Translations under genes and position numbers: made by a program
Part shown: positions 25,870 to 34,058 of the stretch, in pieces
Layout of the letters: every line of letters starts with the position of its first letter
Position numbering within the stretch: the first letter of the stretch is position 1
Notes under the pieces: generated by a model
What the model saw: only the letters and a program-made list of their open reading frames with translations
Told to the model about the DNA's origin: nothing
Databases searched by the model: none
Assembly (NCBI GenBank): GCA_002786915.1
Contig: PCUV01000094.1
Location: 92,264-156,263 of the forward strand
Length of the DNA: 64,000 bases
DNA from: Comamonadaceae bacterium CG12_big_fil_rev_8_21_14_0_65_59_15
GTDB lineage: Bacteria; Pseudomonadota; Gammaproteobacteria; Burkholderiales; Burkholderiaceae_C
Direction of reading: 5' to 3'

Positions 25870-27198
25870 TCAGGCTTTGGTCAGCTCAAGCACAAAACAG
25901 GCCCCGCCATCCGGCCGGTTTTCGCAAAACGCCCGCCCCCCGTGGCGCTGCGCGATCGACTTCACCAGCGCCAACCCCAGGCCGACGCCGCCGTCGCGCT
26001 CGGTGGCACCCGGCAAACGGTAAAACGGCTCAAAGATGCGTTCGCGCAAATGCTCTGGCACGCCAGGGCCCCGGTCACAGACCCGCAACTGAACGTGAGG
26101 CGCGTTAACGGCCAGCGTCAGGGTGATCTCTCCTGCGGCGTAGCGGCGCGCGTTCTCCAGCAGGTTGCGCACCGCGCGGCGCAACAGCTTGGCCACGCCC
26201 TGCACCACCAGTTCTTGCGCTGGCGTCTGGCCGTCGGGCACCGCAGGCAATTCCAGCTCGGCCCCCACACGGGCACATTCCTCGGCCGCCAGCCCGATCA
26301 GGTCCACCGCCTCGACCGTGCCCAGATCAGTTTCGCGCGCGTCGAGTCTGCTGGCCAGCAGGATTTCTTCAATCAACTGGTCCAGCTCGGCAATGTTGCG
26401 CGCAATTTCGGCCTTGAACGCGGGCGAGGCGTCTGGCCCCAGCAGCTCCAGCCCCATGCGGATGCGCGTCAACGGCGAGCGCAGCTCGTGCGAGGCGTTG
26501 GCCAACAGTGACTTTTGCGACGCCAGCAGCGCGTCGCGCGACTGCACCAGCGACTGCACGCGCTCAGCGGCCTGGTTGAAGCGTTTGGCCAAAAAAGCCA
26601 CCTCATCCGAGCCGGTATCAGGAACGCGCGTGGACAGGTCGCCCGCACCCCAGCGTTGCACGCCGTCTTGCAGGCGCTCCAGCCGACGCGTGAGCGTGCG
26701 CACGATCGGATAGGTGGCCAGCGCCACCGCCAGCCCCACCCAGACCAGCATCCAGGCAAAACCAAACGGCGGACGGCTCCAGACGGAAGCAGGTGCACGC
26801 GTCAGGTGCATGCGCATGGTCTGGCCGTCGTGCATGCGTACCTCAAACTCTGGAGCACCCGGAACGGGCAACCGATCCGTGGCACCTGCCTGCTCATTCA
26901 AAGGCGTTGCGGCCGACGCGTTGGGGTCTGGCGCCTGTGCAAAAGAATCGTCTGGCAGCCTGTCCGCGCGCCGCGCCTGGCGTTGGGCACGCAGCAGCAT
27001 GCGCTCTTGCATGGCTTCTTCGGTTAGTGGGATGCGCGGGTGGCCACGCCCGATGACCTGCCCGGCCTCATTGCGCAAGACAACGTCACGCAGCGGCGGG
27101 TCGGCCGCCAGACGCCAGATCCAGCCTACCAGCAAGATCAGCACCGCCACCGCCAGCACCACGGCCAGCCAGATGCGGACATAGAGTTTGTTAAACAT
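25870..27198 (-). CDS. Two-component sensor histidine kinase
   Basis: The roughly 442-residue kinase has two membrane segments (about 4-28, VRIWLAVVLAVAVLILLVGW, and 165-185, WMLVWVGLAVALATYPIV) around a periplasmic domain. A HAMP linker follows, then the HisKA motif SHELRSPLTRIRMGLELL and an HATPase domain (LENARRYAAG, GLGLALVKSIAQRHGG). It is of the RstB/CpxA/BaeS class; the stimulus is unknown. ATG 27198 (MFNKLYVRIWL) is preferred over 27234. It is preceded by its response regulator on the same strand, but 294 bases of palindromic elements separate the two, unlike the usual tight spacing. Confidence 0.85.
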   Translation of the reverse strand: MFNKLYVRIWLAVVLAVAVLILLVGWIWRLAADPPLRDVVLRNEAGQVIGRGHPRIPLTEEAMQERMLLRAQRQARRADRLPDDSFAQAPDPNASAATPLNEQAGATDRLPVPGAPEFEVRMHDGQTMRMHLTRAPASVWSRPPFGFAWMLVWVGLAVALATYPIVRTLTRRLERLQDGVQRWGAGDLSTRVPDTGSDEVAFLAKRFNQAAERVQSLVQSRDALLASQKSLLANASHELRSPLTRIRMGLELLGPDASPAFKAEIARNIAELDQLIEEILLASRLDARETDLGTVEAVDLIGLAAEECARVGAELELPAVPDGQTPAQELVVQGVAKLLRRAVRNLLENARRYAAGEITLTLAVNAPHVQLRVCDRGPGVPEHLRERIFEPFYRLPGATERDGGVGLGLALVKSIAQRHGGRAFCENRPDGGACFVLELTKA

Positions 27199-27256
27199 AT
27201 TTTTTACCCAAGAAAACCACATTCCCCAAATCAATGAAGTTGCCCGTTATCGACCA

Positions 27257-27358
27257 GCTTCGTGCGTTGGGTGTCTGACGCAGCGAAATAAAGGAGGAGG
27301 CTCGGGCGCCGCCCGAGCCGGGGAACATTCGCGGAGTCGGATACCCAACGTGCGCAGC
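27257..27358. mobile_element. Palindromic MITE-like element 1 between response regulator and kinase
   Basis: Arms of 23 bases (27257-27279 and 27336-27358), sharing GTTGGGT(G/A)TC(T/C)GAC, form an imperfect inverted repeat with 18 of 23 positions matching. The centre carries a perfect GGCTCGGGC-GCC-GCCCGAGCC hairpin (about 27299-27319). It is non-coding and lies in the gap between the two-component genes. Confidence 0.65.
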
Positions 27359-27372
27359 GGGTTAAAGCTTAC

Positions 27373-27483
27373 TGAGGTGTTGAGGACAGAGCAAATTCTG
27401 AAGTGTTGGGGACAGAGCAAAATTGCTGCGCAATTCTTGATCTTTCCCGCAAAGCTAAAAGTTTCTTGATCTGTCCCGCAAAG
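27373..27483. repeat. Nested direct/inverted repeat cluster between response regulator and kinase
   Basis: Two direct copies of GTGTTGRGGACAGAGCAAA (27373-27397, 27399-27424) are followed by a central palindrome AATTGC-TGC-GCAATT. Two direct copies of TTCTTGATCTKTCCCGCAAAG then follow (27434-27454, 27463-27483). Left and right units are roughly inverted relatives of each other. This looks like the REP-type arrays moved by RAYT transposases, but no RAYT gene is in the window. Confidence 0.6.
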
Positions 27484-27492
27484 TTTCAGGTT

Positions 27493-28200
27493 TCAATCTT
27501 GCTGGCGCGCAAACACATAGCCCACGCCGCGCACCGTCAGGATGCGTTTGGGCGCTTTGGCATCAAACTCGATGGCGGCGCGGATGCGCCCCATGTGCAC
27601 GTCGATGGATCGGTCAAACGCCTCCAGCTCGCGCCCGCGCACGGCTTCCATGATCTGCTCGCGCGAGAGCACGCGCCCAGCGCGCTCGGCCAGCGCCACC
27701 AGCAGGTCAAACTGGTACGAGGTGAGGTCGCACGCGGCGCCGGCCACGCTCACCACGCGCGCGTCGCGGTCAATTTCGAGGCTGCCAAAGCGCAGCACGT
27801 TGGCCGCTGCAGCGGGCGCGTTGTCGCCCTGGCGGCGCAGCACCGCGCGGATGCGCGCCAGCAGCTCGCGCGGCTCAAACGGTTTGGGCAGGTAATCGTC
27901 AGCGCCCATTTCCAGGCCAATGATGCGGTCCATCGGGTCACCCTTGGCGGTGAGCATCAGCACCGGCGTGGTGCCCAGCGCACCAGGCAGCGCACGGATG
28001 CGCCGGCACACTTCCAGGCCATCCATGTCGGGCAGCATCAGGTCCAGAATGACCAGTGCCACGGGTTGCTGTTGCAGCATCGTGAGTCCACTTTGCGCGT
28101 CGGCGGCGTGGCTCACGGCATAGCCAGACTGCCCCAGAAATTCACGCACCATGCCCGCCAGTCGGGCGTCGTCTTCGATCATCAACAGGGCTTGGTTCAT
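27493..28200 (-). CDS. OmpR-family response regulator
   Basis: The 235-residue protein has an N-terminal receiver domain with the acidic pair MIEDD, the phospho-acceptor in VILDLMLPDMDGLEV and the conserved Lys in YLPKPFEPRELLARI. A C-terminal winged-helix DNA-binding domain follows (LTSYQFDLLVALAERAGRVL, then IDVHMGRIRAAIE). It is the partner of the kinase downstream on the same strand, and probably regulates transcription of an envelope-related regulon; targets are unknown. The 294-base gap with strong hairpins may reduce kinase expression relative to the regulator. Confidence 0.9.
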   Translation of the reverse strand: MNQALLMIEDDARLAGMVREFLGQSGYAVSHAADAQSGLTMLQQQPVALVILDLMLPDMDGLEVCRRIRALPGALGTTPVLMLTAKGDPMDRIIGLEMGADDYLPKPFEPRELLARIRAVLRRQGDNAPAAAANVLRFGSLEIDRDARVVSVAGAACDLTSYQFDLLVALAERAGRVLSREQIMEAVRGRELEAFDRSIDVHMGRIRAAIEFDAKAPKRILTVRGVGYVFARQQD

Positions 28201-28266
28201 GGTGTCAGTCTAGTCGGCGCGCACGACTGTTGCTTGTCGCGCGGGTAAAGTTGGGTAAATTCAACG

Positions 28267-28331
28267 TCAAAACTTGCTTCATATAACATAGCTGTCAGCG
28301 CTTTACTGATCTGCACTAGAGGCCATTTTTA
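28267..28331. repeat. Dispersed palindromic repeat overlapping the end of the AmpG-like gene
   Basis: On the minus strand AAAATGGCCTCTAGTGCAGA runs into TCAGTAAAGCGCTGACAGCT and TATG. It is a full-length copy of the repeat family; its first part encodes the last residues (KMASSADQ) and stop codon of the permease. Confidence 0.65.
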
Positions 28332-29643
28332 TCCTTGAAGCGCGCCACACCAGCCAGAGCACCGGCACGCCCAGGCAAGCGGTGGCGGTAAAGAAATTCT
28401 GGTAACCAAAGCTGTCCACATAGCGCCCGGAATAACCCGCCAGAAACTTGGGCAGCAGCAGCATCATGGAACTGAACAACGCGTACTGCGTGGCCGAATA
28501 ATTGACGTTGGTCAGGCTCGACAGGTAGGCGATGAACGCGGCCGAGGCAATGCCACTGGACAGGTTGTCGGCCGAAATGACAAAAATCAGCCCGGTCAGG
28601 TCGTGCCCCCAGGTGCTCAGTGCCGCAAACAGCAGGTTGCTGCCCGCACTGAGCACGGCGCCGAGCATCAGCACGCGCATCACGCCAAACCGCATCGCCA
28701 GCGCACCACCCACAAACGCGCCCACCAGCGTCATGAGCACGCCAAACACCTTGGTCACCGCCGCCACTTCGTCTTTGGTGTAGCCCATGTCCACGTAAAA
28801 CGGATTCGCCATGATGCCCATCACCACGTCGCTGATGCGGTAGGTGGCGATCAGCGCCAGGATCAGCGCGGCATGCCAGCCGTAGCGCCGCAGAAAGTCG
28901 GCAAACGGTTCTACCAGCGCGCCGCGCAACCAATCCAGCGCATTTTTCGCCGGTGGCTGTGCGCGACGCAACGGCTCGGGTGAGAACAGCACCGTCAACA
29001 CCCCCAGTGACATGCTGGCGGCCATGACCAGATACGCGGTGTGCCAGGCCCCGTGCTGGTAACCCGCCACGCCCACCACGCTGGCGCGCGCCGCCAGCCA
29101 CAGCACACCGGCACCGGCCCAGATCATGGCCAGGCGGTAACCGGTCTGGTACGACGCGGCCAGCGCCGCCTGGCGGTCCACGTCGGCCGACTCGATGCGA
29201 AACGCGTCCAGCGCAATGTCTTGCGTGGCCGAGCCAAAGGCCACTGCCAGTGCGCCCCACACCACCGGGGTCAGGGCCACCTGCGGGTCGTTGAAGCTCA
29301 TGGCCACCAGCCCCACCATGATGGCCAGTTGCGACAGCAGCAGCCAGCTGCGCCTGCGCCCCAGCCAACGCGTGAGCAAAGGAAGTGGCAGGCGGTCCAC
29401 CAGCGGCGCCCAGGCCCATTTGAAGGCGTAGGCCAGGCCCACCCAGCTCAGGTAGCCAATGGTGGTGCGGTCAATGCCCGCCTCGCGCAGCCAGAAGCTC
29501 AGCGTGCCCAGCACCAGCAGCAGCGGCAACCCGGCAGAAAACCCCAGCAGCAACATGCGTACCGAGGCGGGCTCAAGATACACTTTCAGCGTGGCGAGCC
29601 AATCCCTGGCGGGCGTTACCTTCGGGGGCATCGTGGCGCGCAT
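28303..29643 (-). CDS. MFS permease, AmpG-like muropeptide transporter
   Basis: The 446-residue, 12-helix permease begins with RMLLLGFSAGLPLLLVLGTL and SFWLREAGIDRTTIGYLSWV, the conserved start of AmpG proteins. Then come GRRRSWLLLSQ and SATQDIALDAFRIE. AmpG imports anhydro-muropeptides from periplasm to cytoplasm during cell-wall recycling; mpl in this window acts in the same pathway. The final residues and the stop come from a dispersed repeat. Start: MRATMPPK at 29643, possibly MPPK four codons later. Confidence 0.85.
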   Translation of the reverse strand: MRATMPPKVTPARDWLATLKVYLEPASVRMLLLGFSAGLPLLLVLGTLSFWLREAGIDRTTIGYLSWVGLAYAFKWAWAPLVDRLPLPLLTRWLGRRRSWLLLSQLAIMVGLVAMSFNDPQVALTPVVWGALAVAFGSATQDIALDAFRIESADVDRQAALAASYQTGYRLAMIWAGAGVLWLAARASVVGVAGYQHGAWHTAYLVMAASMSLGVLTVLFSPEPLRRAQPPAKNALDWLRGALVEPFADFLRRYGWHAALILALIATYRISDVVMGIMANPFYVDMGYTKDEVAAVTKVFGVLMTLVGAFVGGALAMRFGVMRVLMLGAVLSAGSNLLFAALSTWGHDLTGLIFVISADNLSSGIASAAFIAYLSSLTNVNYSATQYALFSSMMLLLPKFLAGYSGRYVDSFGYQNFFTATACLGVPVLWLVWRASRIKMASSADQ

Positions 29644-29710
29644 GAATCAGATTCCGATCTTCGACAACATATTTCACGATGCTACCGTCAAACCGGCGTG
29701 CACCCCAGCC

Positions 29711-30199
29711 ATGAGCCATTATTCCGTTCTGTTTGTTTGTACCGATAACCAATGCCGCAGCCCGACCGCTGAAGGTGTGCTGCGCCACAAGCTCAGACAG
29801 CATGGCCTGGCGCAAGACGTGCTGGTGGCGTCGGTGGCCACGCACGACCTCAATACCGGCGAGCCGATCGACTACCACGCGCAAAAGCACGCCATGCGGC
29901 GCGACTTTGACCTGTCAGGGATGCGCTCGCACCTGCTGCAGGCGGCAGAGTTTGAGTTTTTTGACCTGATCGTGGCGATGGACGAGAGCAACCTCGTCAC
30001 GCTCCGCCTGCGCTGCCCCGCCAGGTTTCAGGACAAGCTGCACCTGTTTACCGAGTATTGCAGCGCCAGCACCTTGCAAGACGTGCCCGACCCTTATTAC
30101 GGGCAACCCAAAGACTTTGAACAGGTGCTCGACATCATTGAAGACGGCTGCAACGGCCTGGTGAGCCACATCGACGTATTTCTGGAGGCCTCGCGCTGA
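29711..30199 (+). CDS. Low-molecular-weight protein-tyrosine phosphatase family protein
   Basis: The 162-residue protein starts MSHYSVLFVCTDNQCRSPTA. The C-x5-R-S phosphate loop (CTDNQCRS) is complete and the general acid DPYYG motif is present (VPDPYYGQPKDFEQVL). Family members dephosphorylate phosphotyrosine, arsenate or sugar-linked phosphates in the cytoplasm. The usual GN-(I/S) part of the loop is replaced by DNQ, which is odd for an active phosphatase. ATG 29711 is used; a longer frame to 29459 overlaps the divergent permease gene and is not real. Role unknown. Confidence 0.85.
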   Translation: MSHYSVLFVCTDNQCRSPTAEGVLRHKLRQHGLAQDVLVASVATHDLNTGEPIDYHAQKHAMRRDFDLSGMRSHLLQAAEFEFFDLIVAMDESNLVTLRLRCPARFQDKLHLFTEYCSASTLQDVPDPYYGQPKDFEQVLDIIEDGCNGLVSHIDVFLEASR

Positions 30200-30240
30200 C
30201 GCTTGGCAAGTTTTTTCAAGTGGCTGCGCACCCAATGAAC

Positions 30241-30798
30241 TCAGGCTACTGACAACTCCATCAGTGCACGCCCCAACTGGCGCTCAATCTGCGTGATGGA
30301 AATCACCCCGCGGATGCGCGCCGGGCCTTGTTCGGTGGCCGTTTGCACCACCAGCAAATGGGTGGCACCGCCCACTTTCTTGAAGGTAGCAATCACCTCG
30401 GCCACCGTCGCGTCTTTGAGCTCGGTGTAGTCCAGCGCATCCAGCGCGCTCAGATGCGTCATCACGTCGGCCACCATCAACTCACTGCGTTGGATGTGAC
30501 GCTGGTTGACCAGCCGCATGGGCTTGTCGCCCAGTAGATCAGCGGCGGTAACCAAGCCTTCCACACACGGAAACTCCGCCACTACAAAGAGCGATCGCAC
30601 GCCCTGCTGGATCATCGCCTGCTCCGCTTTATCCAGCGACGTCTGCGGGTCAATGGTGGCGGCGCGCACCTGCGCCAGGTCGGTCATCACGTCTAGCGCA
30701 GGGGAGGTTAGCGTGACACCTTCTGCGCCCTTGGGCTGCGCTTGCGGGATGCAGGTGTTTTCTGGAAAGCGGAAAGTGGTCAGGGCTGAAGCGGTCAT
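30241..30798 (-). CDS. CBS-domain protein
   Basis: The 185-residue protein holds two CBS motifs. The first is near residues 35-95 (VMTDLAQVRAATIDPQTSL, QQGVRSLFVV), the second near 105-178 (VADVMTHLSALDALDYTELK, GATHLLVV, IRGVISITQIERQLGRAL). Paired CBS motifs bind adenine nucleotides and usually regulate an attached or partner protein; no effector domain is fused here. It is a stand-alone gene; partner unknown. Confidence 0.85.
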   Translation of the reverse strand: MTASALTTFRFPENTCIPQAQPKGAEGVTLTSPALDVMTDLAQVRAATIDPQTSLDKAEQAMIQQGVRSLFVVAEFPCVEGLVTAADLLGDKPMRLVNQRHIQRSELMVADVMTHLSALDALDYTELKDATVAEVIATFKKVGGATHLLVVQTATEQGPARIRGVISITQIERQLGRALMELSVA

Positions 30799-30895
30799 AC
30801 GTTATCTCCTTGCAGTTTGTGTCGATGGGTGCGATCAGTCTATACGGTGTTGGCCGCCGATGCAGACCAACAGCCAAAAATCTTGTCATGGTTTG

Positions 30896-32206
30896 TTATC
30901 GGATGACCTCAACGTCCTGACCCAGCATGGTGCGTGTTACCAGCGTCAGGCCGGAGGCGGTCACGTAAAAACGCGCCCGATCCTGCGCTGCATCTACCCC
31001 GATCTGCGTACCTTCTGGCAACACGCATTCGCGGTCAACAATGCATTTTTTCAGCACACAATGCCGACCAACTTGCACCTCGGGCAACAGGATGGAGTCT
31101 TCCACTTGCGAATAACTGTGCACCCGCACGCCATGAAACAGCACAGAACGACGCACCTGCGCGCCACTGACAATGCAGCCCCCGGCCACCATGGAATCAA
31201 CTGCCGCGCCGCGGCGTCCGTCGTCGTCAAACACAAACTTGGCGGGTGGCTCCTGCGGCTGCCAGGTCCAGATCGGCCACTTGTTGTCATACAGGTTGAG
31301 TTGCGGCGTCACCTGCACGAGGTCCATATTGGCTTCCCAGTAAGCGTCCAGCGTGCCCACGTCGCGCCAGTAGACAGACTTGTCGGCGTCTTGCACGCAA
31401 CTGTCGTTGAAATTTTGGGCGCAACTGTGGTAGCGCCGCACGCAGTGCGGTATCACGTCGCGCCCAAAGTCGTGGCTTGACTTGGGGTCGTCGGCATCGC
31501 GCCGGAGTTGCTCAAACAGGAATCGCGCGTTGAACACATAAATACCCATGCTGACCAGCGCGCGATCAGGCTGACCCGGTAACGGTTTGGGGTGGGCAGG
31601 CTTTTCTTCAAAGTCAACGATACGTCCAGTCTCATCGACCTGCATCGCGCCAAAACTCCTGGCATCTTCAAGAGGTACCTCTAGGCAAGCCACCGACAAA
31701 TCTGCCCGACAACGCACATGCCCAACCAAAAGTCGGCCGTAGTCCATGCGGTAGATGTGATCGCCCGAGAGCACCAGCACGTAGTCTGGGTGGGCGTGGC
31801 GGATCTCCCGCAGGTTCTGGAACACGGCATCTGCCGTGCCTTGGTACCACTGCGATTCGTCCACCTGCTGTTGCGCAGGCATGATCTCGATGAACTCGCC
31901 CAGGCGACCGTCCAGAAAGCTCCAACCCAACTGTAGATGGCGGATCAGGCTTTGCGCCTTGTACTGGGTGGCGACCCCGACGCGGCGCACGCCAGAATTG
32001 ACGCAATTGGACAAGGTGAAATCGATGATGCGAAACTTGCCGCCAAACGGCACGGCGGGCTTGCTTCGCCAGTCGGTCAATTGGTGCAGGCGGCTACCGC
32101 GTCCACCGGCAAGCACCATGGCAAAGGTATTACGTGTGAGCTGACTGACCAGTCGGGGATCATGGTTTTCGGTGGAGTCAACTTTGCAAGCAGGTCGGCT
32201 GAACAT
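30896..32206 (-). CDS. glgC: Glucose-1-phosphate adenylyltransferase
   Basis: The roughly 436-residue enzyme makes ADP-glucose for glycogen. [40 protein letters not shown] and [13 protein letters not shown] are typical, with a C-terminal beta-helix region ([18 protein letters not shown]). ATG 32206 ([16 protein letters not shown]) is preferred; a longer frame from 32254 overlaps the EamA gene upstream. No glgA/glgB lies nearby in the window. Confidence 0.93.
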   Translation of the reverse strand: MFSRPACKVDSTENHDPRLVSQLTRNTFAMVLAGGRGSRLHQLTDWRSKPAVPFGGKFRIIDFTLSNCVNSGVRRVGVATQYKAQSLIRHLQLGWSFLDGRLGEFIEIMPAQQQVDESQWYQGTADAVFQNLREIRHAHPDYVLVLSGDHIYRMDYGRLLVGHVRCRADLSVACLEVPLEDARSFGAMQVDETGRIVDFEEKPAHPKPLPGQPDRALVSMGIYVFNARFLFEQLRRDADDPKSSHDFGRDVIPHCVRRYHSCAQNFNDSCVQDADKSVYWRDVGTLDAYWEANMDLVQVTPQLNLYDNKWPIWTWQPQEPPAKFVFDDDGRRGAAVDSMVAGGCIVSGAQVRRSVLFHGVRVHSYSQVEDSILLPEVQVGRHCVLKKCIVDRECVLPEGTQIGVDAAQDRARFYVTASGLTLVTRTMLGQDVEVIR

Positions 32207-32223
32207 GGCAGGGGCTTTCTGAT

Positions 32224-33159
32224 TCAGTGCATTGTGGCGCGCCGCCTCCACCACTGCAAGACCCCGCTGGCACCGCTGACCAGCACAATGCCCAGCAACA
32301 CGGCCAGCGCACCGATCAGAAAGCTCGCTTCCAATGGTTCATGCAACAACCAGGTGCCAAACACCACGCCAAACAGCGGCGTCAGAAAAGAAAACACACC
32401 CAGGCGCGTGGCCAGATAGGTGCGCAGCAGCCAGAACCACACCAGAAAACTGGCAAACGACACCACCAGCGAATGAAACGCCAGGCTGGCCCACACGGCC
32501 GACGTCCAGTTCACCCGCGACTGTCCGGTGACCACGGCCACACCCAGCAGCAACACAAAAGCACCTACCAACTGGTATTGCAGCGTCTGGGTAGCGGGCG
32601 CGCCCGACAGGCGAGACGTGCGCACCACCACCGTTGTGGCAGCCCACGCCAGCGCGGCCAGCAAACCCAGAAAATCGCCCCACAACATCGCCTGCGCACT
32701 GTTGCCCACCGGCACACCGCGCCCCAGAAACGTGTAGGCAATGCCACCAAACGCCAGCGCAATACCGCTCCACTGCAACCAACCCAGCCGCTCGGCGGGC
32801 AAACGCCAGGCCAGCCCCAGCGCGGCAAACACCGGTGCGGTGTACAAAAAAACCACCATGTGCGACGCGCTGGTGTGGCGCAAGCCTTCGGCGACGAACG
32901 TGAACTCGAGCGCAAACAACACGCCAACGACGAGACCCGCGCCCAGCGTACCGTCGCGCAGATTCATCGGCTGGCGGCGCCACAGCATCATCAGCGCCAC
33001 CAGCAGCGCCGCCACACCCGAGCGCAATGCAATCTGCATCACCGGCGCAATGTCTGCGGCGGTGGCCTTGAGGACGACTTGTTGCAGCCCCCAGAGGGCA
33101 CACAGCACCAGCATCAGGGTGACGGCGCGGGCGTCAAGCGCCAGACGGGACTGGTTCAT
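32224..33159 (-). CDS. EamA / DMT-family transporter
   Basis: The 311-residue membrane protein has ten predicted helices arranged as two EamA halves, with WLRTY-type endings and a first motif [20 protein letters not shown]. Such proteins export amino acids or other small metabolites, or are of unknown substrate. It is transcribed just upstream of glgC (17 bases apart with the chosen glgC start) but is functionally unrelated as far as can be seen. Confidence 0.85.
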   Translation of the reverse strand: MNQSRLALDARAVTLMLVLCALWGLQQVVLKATAADIAPVMQIALRSGVAALLVALMMLWRRQPMNLRDGTLGAGLVVGVLFALEFTFVAEGLRHTSASHMVVFLYTAPVFAALGLAWRLPAERLGWLQWSGIALAFGGIAYTFLGRGVPVGNSAQAMLWGDFLGLLAALAWAATTVVVRTSRLSGAPATQTLQYQLVGAFVLLLGVAVVTGQSRVNWTSAVWASLAFHSLVVSFASFLVWFWLLRTYLATRLGVFSFLTPLFGVVFGTWLLHEPLEASFLIGALAVLLGIVLVSGASGVLQWWRRRATMH

Positions 33160-33189
33160 TCAATGTATGGATAAAAAGAGGTCTAGCCC

Positions 33190-33236
33190 TTAAAAATCAA
33201 GCGTATGAAGCTATATCAAAAGTAGCTAATTGGAGC
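33190..33236. repeat. Dispersed palindromic repeat at the end of the DTW gene
   Basis: On the minus strand GGCTCCAATTAGCTACTTTT is followed by GATATAGCTTCATACGCTTG and ATTTTTAAGGGC. The TTTTGA at its start is the stop codon of the DTW-domain gene, whose last residues (APISYF) are repeat-encoded. Confidence 0.6.
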
Positions 33237-34058
33237 CTTCATCATAACGTTTTCGGCTCCTGTTGACACGCTGTCCACCCGCGCGCACGCCTGTCTGAGC
33301 CGCAGGTGCGCGGGGCTGGCCCAGTCCAGTGGCTGCTGGTTTTTGGCCTGTAGGTAGTGGTAGGTGAACACGTCGAGGTAAGCCGCCAGCACCTCGGCAG
33401 CGCGCACCTCGCCGGCCAGCGCCAGGCACAGCGCACCCACCTCAGAGGTGCAAAAGTGGTTGCTGTGGATGGAGCGGCGCAGGCGGTAGTTGGACACCTG
33501 ATCGGGCTGTAGGCTCAGCACCGGCAAATGGTTCAGGTACGGGCTTTTGCGAAACATCTTGCCCGCCTCGGCCCAGGTGCCGTCGAGCAGCACAAACAAC
33601 GGGCGTTTGAGCGGGCGGCACGGGTCAGGGCGGACACGGTCAGGCGTGACGCAGGCAGTGGGCAACAGTGCGTGCACCACCCGATCCGGGGTGACATATT
33701 CACCAGGGAACACCACATAGGGCTGCCACTGCGGCTCGGCCAACAAGGACAGCAGACGCGGATGCACGCTTGTGCGCGCCCAGTCAAACGCAAAGGTGTC
33801 GGCCACCACGTCAGCAATCAGCCAGCCAGTGTTGCTGGGCTTGAGCGACTCAATATCTGCCATCAACAAGCACATGCCCGCATGCGTAACCACCTGCGGA
33901 CGCAAGGCGCACAGGCAGTGGCTGGGCAGCACCCGGCACACCGGACAGCGCTCGGCCGGGCCGCCCCGAGTGCGAAACGGCTTGACCGCGCGCGCCAGAC
34001 GTGCGGCACGCAAACGATACACCGCATTGGGTGTGGGCGGCGCAGGGGGTTCAGTCAC
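33216..34058 (-). CDS. DTW-domain protein (tRNA-uridine aminocarboxypropyltransferase-like)
   Basis: The 280-residue protein has the N-terminal zinc-like CPVCRVLPSHCLCALRPQ and the DTW motif LLDGTWAEAGKMFRKSPYLN. DTW proteins related to TapT (YfiP) install the acp3U modification at position 47 of tRNAs using SAM; this one is probably such an enzyme but the exact tRNA target is not shown by sequence. It overlaps the end of the helicase gene upstream by eight bases, implying coupled translation. The C-terminal tail is encoded by a dispersed repeat. Confidence 0.82.
   Translation of the reverse strand: MTEPPAPPTPNAVYRLRAARLARAVKPFRTRGGPAERCPVCRVLPSHCLCALRPQVVTHAGMCLLMADIESLKPSNTGWLIADVVADTFAFDWARTSVHPRLLSLLAEPQWQPYVVFPGEYVTPDRVVHALLPTACVTPDRVRPDPCRPLKRPLFVLLDGTWAEAGKMFRKSPYLNHLPVLSLQPDQVSNYRLRRSIHSNHFCTSEVGALCLALAGEVRAAEVLAAYLDVFTYHYLQAKNQQPLDWASPAHLRLRQACARVDSVSTGAENVMMKAPISYF

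Noticed and set aside
25477..26511. 344-codon plus-strand frame through the MITE and kinase
   Set aside because: It runs through the MITE, the minus-strand terminator and antisense to the kinase gene; no domain.
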